DNA of 16,919 nt from CAYJRR01 sp964372275 [NCBI: uncultured bacterium] (GTDB lineage Bacteria > CAYJRR01). The notes under the pieces are model-generated. The model was not told where the DNA came from. It did not search any database and worked only from the letters and a program-made list of their open reading frames with translations. The stretch is taken from contig CAYJRR010000006.1 in NCBI GenBank assembly GCA_964372275.1, positions 34,754-51,672 of the forward strand, written 5' to 3'. Of this stretch, positions 15,910-16,919 are shown piece after piece. Both the position numbers and the translations under genes were made by a program. Positions within the stretch are counted from its first letter, which is position 1. Each line of letters starts with the position of its first letter.

Positions 15910-16347
15910 CTAGATCCGCGCGAGGACGTCCTGCGGATAGCTCTTGGCGTCGACCTTGGCGAGCCACTCGCGGATCTTGCCGTCGGCGCCGATCACCACC
16001 CCCGCCCGCCGCGCCGTCGCCTGCGTGGCGTCGTCGGCGGCGCCGTAGGCCACACCCATCGCCTTGGTCGTGTCGCATAGGAGCGGGAAGTTGAAGCCGT
16101 ACTTCTCGGCAAACGCCTTGTTCGCGGCAGGGGCGTCGAAGCTGACGCCAAGGATGACGGCGTTCTTCTTCTCGAACTGGCTCTTTAGGTCGCGGAACCC
16201 GCAACCCTCGAGCGTTCACCCCGGGGTGTCGGCGACCGGGAAGAACCACAAGACGGCGGTCTTCCCCTTCACCTTCGCCAGCGACCACTCGTTCCCGAGA
16301 TGGTCCGCGACCTTGAACTCCGGTGCCGCGTCGCCTGCCTTCAACAT
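15910..16347 (-). CDS. Selenocysteine-containing peroxiredoxin (BCP/PrxQ type) with in-frame TGA
   Basis: Reading through one TGA (16218-16216) gives a single intact 145-residue thioredoxin-fold peroxiredoxin. It starts MLKAGDAAPEFKVADHLGNE at the ATG at 16347, which has GGAGG five bases upstream, and ends ...SYPQDVLARI at a TAG. The TGA is codon 44, in VADTPG-U-TLEGCGFRD, exactly where BCP/PrxQ enzymes have the peroxidatic Cys (TPGCTxEAC). The resolving Cys is at position 49, giving U-x4-C. Downstream family features continue without a frame break: VILGVSFDAPAANKAFAEKYGFNFPLLCD (about 64-92) and GVVIGADGKIREW. A SECIS-like hairpin follows the TGA. The enzyme should reduce hydrogen peroxide or organic peroxides with thiol reductant. 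A nonsense mutation or sequencing error is the alternative, but would be expected to hit elsewhere. It sits 44 bases after a transaldolase-like gene. Confidence 0.88.
16180..16218 (-). promoter_or_regulatory. Bacterial SECIS-like element directing Sec insertion at the TGA
   Basis: Immediately 3' of the TGA, GGUUGCG (16206-16200) pairs with CGCGACC (16194-16188) through seven base pairs around a GGUUC loop. A lower stem GCUC/GAGC (16213-16210 with 16183-16180) is separated by a small internal loop. The apical loop lies 16 bases past the TGA and begins with G, fitting known bacterial SECIS rules. The upper stem-loop strongly resembles E. coli fdhF (GGUUGCA-GGUC). The same bases also encode the conserved GCGFRD, so coding constraint could contribute. 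Confidence 0.75.
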
Positions 16348-16350
16348 CGT

Positions 16351-16357
16351 CCCCTCC
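16351..16357 (-). promoter_or_regulatory. Shine-Dalgarno site of the selenoperoxiredoxin gene
   Basis: GGAGGGG on the minus strand, with the GGAGG core five bases before the ATG at 16347. It supports this ATG as the start of the short 43-codon segment before the TGA, so this segment is translated and not leftover sequence. Confidence 0.7.
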
Positions 16358-16391
16358 GTGACGGCCTCTCGCCGCCGGTGTCGAGTCGAAC

Positions 16392-16919
16392 CTAGTTCTT
16401 CGGAACCTTCTTCCACGCGTCGAGGAACTGCTTCACGCCGGCCTCCGTCAGCGGATGGTTCAGGAGCTGGCGGAAGATGGCGATCGGAACGGCGCAGGCG
16501 TCGGCCCCCATCACTGCGGCGTCGAGCACGTGCATCGGGGATGTGACCTGGGCCACGACCACCTGCGTCGGGATGTCGTAGTTGTTGAAGATCGTCAGGA
16601 TCTTCTCGGCGACGTCGCCGCCGCTCTCGCCGGTGGCGTCGATCGTTCCCATCGCCACCGAGACGTAGTTGGCGCCGGCCTTGGCGGCCAAGAGCGCCTG
16701 CACCGGCGAGAAGCACAAGGTGGCGTGGGTCTTCACCCCGTCCTGCGCCAATCGCCGGATCGCGCGCAGTCCGAACGCGGTGCACGGCACCTTCACCACC
16801 ACGTTGCGGTGGAGGCGGGCGAGGCTGCGCCCCTCCTCGACCAGCTCCTCCCAGCCCTGGCTCACCGCCTCGACCGAGACCGGACCGTCGATCAGCGCGG
16901 CGACGTCGCGCACGATCTC
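16392..16919 (-). CDS. TalC/FSA-type transaldolase family protein (5'-partial) with altered phosphate site
   Basis: The frame is open to the window edge, where EIVRDVAALIDGPVSVE matches the start of the mid-region of small transaldolases; the N-terminus is outside, so the GTG at 16913 is not the start. The fragment has 175 residues. VVVKVPCT carries the Schiff-base lysine (codon 16791-16793; FSA Lys85). GVKTHATLCFSPVQALLAAKAGANYVS and the NHPLTEAGVKQFLDAWKK tail are typical of TalC. Family members use a dihydroxyacetone moiety transfer or aldol reaction on sugar phosphates. Two otherwise conserved phosphate-contact positions differ: GTID replaces the G/N-R-I/L-D motif (Thr codon 16644-16646, FSA Arg134), and VAQVTSP replaces AASxxxP (Gln codon 16548-16550, FSA Ser166). 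It may therefore use a different substrate. It may be co-transcribed with the downstream peroxiredoxin. Confidence 0.85.
   Translation of the reverse strand, partial: EIVRDVAALIDGPVSVEAVSQGWEELVEEGRSLARLHRNVVVKVPCTAFGLRAIRRLAQDGVKTHATLCFSPVQALLAAKAGANYVSVAMGTIDATGESGGDVAEKILTIFNNYDIPTQVVVAQVTSPMHVLDAAVMGADACAVPIAIFRQLLNHPLTEAGVKQFLDAWKKVPKN

Noticed and set aside
15872-16288. 138-codon minus-strand frame over the peroxiredoxin
   Set aside because: Out-of-frame shadow with Arg-rich sequence; the frame with the TGA carries all family motifs.
16216-16785. 189-codon frame ending at the TGA, or a peroxiredoxin pseudogene
   Set aside because: The first 146 codons overlap the transaldolase in another frame; the last 43 are the start of a peroxiredoxin that continues intact past the TGA, so recoding fits better than decay.

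Overview
The window is a very GC-rich (about 70%), gene-dense piece of a bacterial chromosome. Long antisense open frames lie behind almost every real gene. The phylum cannot be fixed from this sequence. A Ser/Thr kinase with an HRDISPQN catalytic loop, an FHA-type sigma-54 activator, PEGA and lipoprotein domains, GTG starts and a Gram-negative POTRA/beta-barrel protein suggest a Myxococcota- or Acidobacteriota-like organism. No tRNA, rRNA, CRISPR array, transposase or phage gene was seen.

Left part (1-8461), signalling and envelope. The window opens inside the C-terminal catalytic half of a peptidyl-arginine-deiminase-type protein. It converges, with one base between stops, on a transmembrane Ser/Thr kinase with a PEGA tail. 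Divergent from the kinase is an FHA-AAA+-Fis activator of sigma-54 promoters, a natural phospho-threonine reader for a nearby kinase. The activator abuts, stop to stop, a HAMP-linked class III adenylate cyclase. Divergent from the cyclase is a translationally coupled trio: ECF sigma factor, zinc-finger anti-sigma factor, and an exported coiled-coil/beta-repeat/multi-TM protein.

Middle part (8490-13937, minus strand), fatty-acid oxidation. A TetR repressor, an MCAD-like acyl-CoA dehydrogenase, ETF beta and ETF alpha form a tight operon with 20 nt, overlapping GTGA, and 0 nt between successive genes. An Omp85/POTRA-type outer-membrane protein is coupled to its end. A sigma-70-like promoter with an overlapping palindrome precedes tetR.

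Right part (13951-16919, minus strand). A two-CxxCH lipoprotein (cytochrome c-like) is followed by a secreted protein with a Cys-rich tail. At the edge, a divergent TalC-type transaldolase (partial) precedes a BCP-type peroxiredoxin whose peroxidatic cysteine codon is an in-frame TGA. A fdhF-like SECIS hairpin lies immediately downstream, so this is very probably a selenoprotein that automatic annotation would truncate or miss. It is the strongest finding in the window, followed by the bacterial arginine deiminase homologue and the transaldolase with altered phosphate-site residues.
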